Shown piece by piece: positions 24,043 to 25,596 of a stretch of 25,596 bases of DNA; the stretch's first letter is position 1; each line of letters opens with the position of its first letter. The DNA comes from JBHPCZ01 sp042573625 (GTDB taxonomy: Bacteria > Desulfobacterota > Desulfobacteria > Desulfobacterales > UBA11574). Location: the NCBI GenBank assembly GCA_042573625.1, contig JBHPCZ010000039.1, positions 1-25,596 on the forward strand, in the 5' to 3' direction. A program made the translations under genes and the position numbers. Under the pieces are notes generated by a model. The model ran no database searches. It worked only from the letters and a program-made list of their open reading frames with translations, and was not told where the DNA came from.

Positions 24043-24396
24043 ATGGGCAGAAAGCCGAATCCGCTGCTGAATGAGTTTTTTGACGCGAGCATTCCCCTAC
24101 CGGAAATCGACTGGGAAACCGTACCGCCCGGTGTGAATCCCGCGGATGCATGGGAGGCGCATGACGAGTGCGTGGAAGGGTGGGTGCCCATCTGGTTTCC
24201 GACTTATGATTATAAAAGCGGCAAGTCTTATGATGAGTTCGAGCGGGCTTACTTCTTCAACCAAAACCTGGAGCGGATCTTAAAGGCAATGCATCGCTGG
24301 CCGCTGTGGGGATCACCAGTAAAGAAAAAACACGCGGTTGCCTTTACCCTGCTGCAGTTATTTTGCGAAGTCCGCACACTCTGCCCAAGGATCTGA
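24043..24396 (+). CDS. Small orphan protein of unknown function
   Basis: A protein of 117 residues without a family I recognise. The N-terminal half is acidic and Pro/Trp-rich (LPEIDWETVPPG, VPIWFPTYDY). The C-terminal half is more basic, with HRWPLWGSPVKKKHAVAF and a helix LLQLFCEVRTLC with two Cys. There is no signal peptide or clear membrane span. AGGAA lies upstream of the ATG, and a strong promoter precedes it, which supports that it is real. It stands alone; the next + strand feature is a non-coding hairpin repeat. Confidence 0.6.
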   Translation: MGRKPNPLLNEFFDASIPLPEIDWETVPPGVNPADAWEAHDECVEGWVPIWFPTYDYKSGKSYDEFERAYFFNQNLERILKAMHRWPLWGSPVKKKHAVAFTLLQLFCEVRTLCPRI

Positions 24397-24565
24397 ACCA
24401 AGGTTTAGCCCGCATTTCTCATGAAGAATTCATTTTGCTTTTAATAATATAGAGTTTCCCTTTTGAATTCAGATTATTATACAGGGGCTGGGCAATCCCT
24501 ATCAAAAACACGCGGTTTTATGAATTTGAACCATTTTAAAATAAATTCTTCACCGAAGGCGAACC

Positions 24566-24650
24566 TGAGCGACACAGGAACTGTGTTATTCAGCCCTTGA
24601 AGTAAAGGACTACGTCTTCGGGCTGAAAGGCCTTGTTCCTGAGTCGCTCA
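24566..24650. repeat. 85-bp long hairpin repeat
   Basis: The outer arms TGAGCGACACAGGAAC (24566-24581) and GTTCCTGAGTCGCTCA (24635-24650) match at 15 of 16 positions. Inner arms TTCAGCCC (24589-24596) and GGGCTGAA (24620-24627) are perfect, and a GAAG/CTTC pair closes the tip. No T-run follows on either strand. It lies 24 bp after the stop of the - strand gene at 24675. It is probably a REP-type repeat that may protect or end transcripts. Confidence 0.7.
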
Positions 24651-24674
24651 ATCCCGTGAGAAAACCGGGTTAGT

Positions 24675-25148
24675 TTAGCCTTCTTCTTTTAATTGTTGTA
24701 TCCTATATCTTCTATTCTTTACCCTGATGAAATAAGCATCGCCATCAGATTCGATTAAATCAGATATTTTCATCAGGCCTCGCTCGGCAAACTTAATTCG
24801 TTCTTCTCCAGCCTCCATGTAAAGACTTTCCTCTTTCATAAACAGTTTTCCGGGTTTTAATTTTACCTGTTTCCGGGTGTTCAACACCAGAATGATATCT
24901 TTGTTTGTTATGACGTCAAACACGAACAGAGCGGTATCTTCATAATGAAAATAGACCTTCTCAGTATAGTCTTCGGTTGCCTGATAAAGAAAATAACCAT
25001 CCTTGTCTTTTTGTATTGAAGTGTGAAAGAAGTCGATGATCTTCTTGTGTTTGAATCGACCATGCTCGTTGTACCACTGTCCATCCCTGCCAAGCCAGAA
25101 TACCGCTTTGTCTTTTGGAATTATGACTTCTTTTATTTTTTTTCTCAT
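24675..25148 (-). CDS. Conserved-looking hypothetical protein, possibly DUF1285-like
   Basis: A soluble protein of 157 residues with many beta-strand patterns. It opens IIPKDKAVFWLGRDGQWYNE, then KHKKIIDFFHTSIQKDKDGYFLYQ, which reminds me of DUF1285 proteins (residue run: aromatic, DG.W, then DGY.L). This is a recollection of pattern, not a search result. There are no transmembrane segments, cysteines or catalytic motifs. GGAA lies before the ATG. It is followed on the same strand by the long hairpin repeat and preceded by a 92-bp gap from the glycosyltransferase gene. Confidence 0.75.
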   Translation of the reverse strand: MRKKIKEVIIPKDKAVFWLGRDGQWYNEHGRFKHKKIIDFFHTSIQKDKDGYFLYQATEDYTEKVYFHYEDTALFVFDVITNKDIILVLNTRKQVKLKPGKLFMKEESLYMEAGEERIKFAERGLMKISDLIESDGDAYFIRVKNRRYRIQQLKEEG

Positions 25149-25240
25149 GTGAATGTTTCCAGTCTCAACCCTAATTGAGCGAAAATCAACGCCGTTAATT
25201 AGAGCCCTTAAAAGATTATCTTAATTATGTTTGCGCTCAT

Positions 25241-25596
25241 TTAGAATTCAAGCTTGCTATAGACATACTCGGCAATCTGGTCTGCGCCGTTAGGCCCGCT
25301 CCTTTTGATACGCGGCAGTGCCGTCAATTTCTTCAGCCGGTGCTCTCCAATTCCGTTCTGCAATTCTTCCTCGCTAATCGGAAACCCTTGCATATGGTCA
25401 CTAATAAACGCTTCAAGCAATGCAGATTCCCGAAATCCGGCATGGGGAATATATCCAAAAGGCACGCCCGCATGATAAACTTCCGCCAGCGTACTGTACC
25501 CGACTTTTCCAATGACCGCATCAGACGCTCGAATTAAATCCGGGTGAAAAAAGGGCGAATGATGAGGCAGCATTATTGTGTTTGCCGAGTGGTTCA
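25241..25596 (-). CDS. GT-B-like glycosyltransferase, C-terminal part
   Basis: The coding frame is open to the window edge, so the start lies beyond 25596; 118 residues are visible. The pattern SDAVIGKVGYSTLAEVYHAG, then VPFGYIP, is the C-terminal nucleotide-sugar-binding motif (G..S..E....G.P) of GT-B glycosyltransferases such as MurG-type and related enzymes. FRESALLEAF and a closing amphipathic helix (GADQIAEYVYSKL) also fit. The donor and acceptor cannot be told. An internal ATG at 25573 is not the start, since the frame and pattern run on upstream. Confidence 0.75.
   Translation of the reverse strand, partial: NHSANTIMLPHHSPFFHPDLIRASDAVIGKVGYSTLAEVYHAGVPFGYIPHAGFRESALLEAFISDHMQGFPISEEELQNGIGEHRLKKLTALPRIKRSGPNGADQIAEYVYSKLEF

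Noticed and set aside
23823..24074. 83-residue + strand reading frame
   Set aside because: It spans the good promoter at 23950-23978, overlaps the better-supported gene at 24043, and its composition is unlike a real protein.

Overview
The window looks like chromosome of a Desulfobacterota (former delta-proteobacterium), probably close to the Desulfobacterales. This is inferred from the gene order fabG-acpP-fabF-rpiB-glyA-comEB-nrdR-ribD-ribE-ribBA-ribH-nusB, from an orphan TrpB2, from an acyl-CoA dehydrogenase/EtfAB/TetR group, and from the many palindromic repeats between genes. No rRNA, tRNA, CRISPR array or intact insertion sequence was recognised.

Region 1 (1-9280, all + strand) is a dense housekeeping block. 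The 3' part of fabG, then acpP and fabF, serve fatty-acid elongation. rpiB, glyA, a dCMP deaminase and nrdR serve pentose, one-carbon and deoxynucleotide metabolism, and several of these genes overlap. After a 268-bp gap come ribD, ribE, ribBA and ribH, a full riboflavin/lumazine set, followed by nusB. I see no FMN riboswitch in front of the rib genes.

Region 2 (9349-14047) holds a TrpB2-type tryptophan synthase beta chain without trpA, a small Cys-rich protein, a metallo-beta-lactamase-fold hydrolase and, on the - strand, an MltF-like lytic transglycosylase lipoprotein. The gaps hold palindromic repeats. One of them exactly fills the space between the trpB2 stop codon and the next start codon.

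Region 3 (14354-18293, +) is the least understood part. It contains an unrecognised protein with a degenerate PP-loop-like motif and a CxxCH motif, a TIM-barrel sugar-phosphate isomerase/epimerase-type metalloenzyme 19 bp downstream, an ApgM-type alkaline-phosphatase-superfamily enzyme, and an AT-rich exported protein of unknown function. A 558-bp gene-free stretch with several perfect palindromes follows.

Region 4 (18852-23701) starts with a CheW protein that has a zinc-binding CZB domain inserted in it. It continues on the - strand with etfA, etfB, an acyl-CoA dehydrogenase (operon order acd-etfB-etfA) and a TetR regulator with a palindromic operator at its own promoter. The dehydrogenase lacks the usual catalytic glutamate at both known positions, which suggests unusual chemistry.

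Region 5 (23702-25596) has a small orphan gene behind a near-consensus sigma-70 promoter, a long hairpin repeat, a conserved-looking hypothetical protein (-) and the C-terminal part of a GT-B-like glycosyltransferase (-) that runs off the end.
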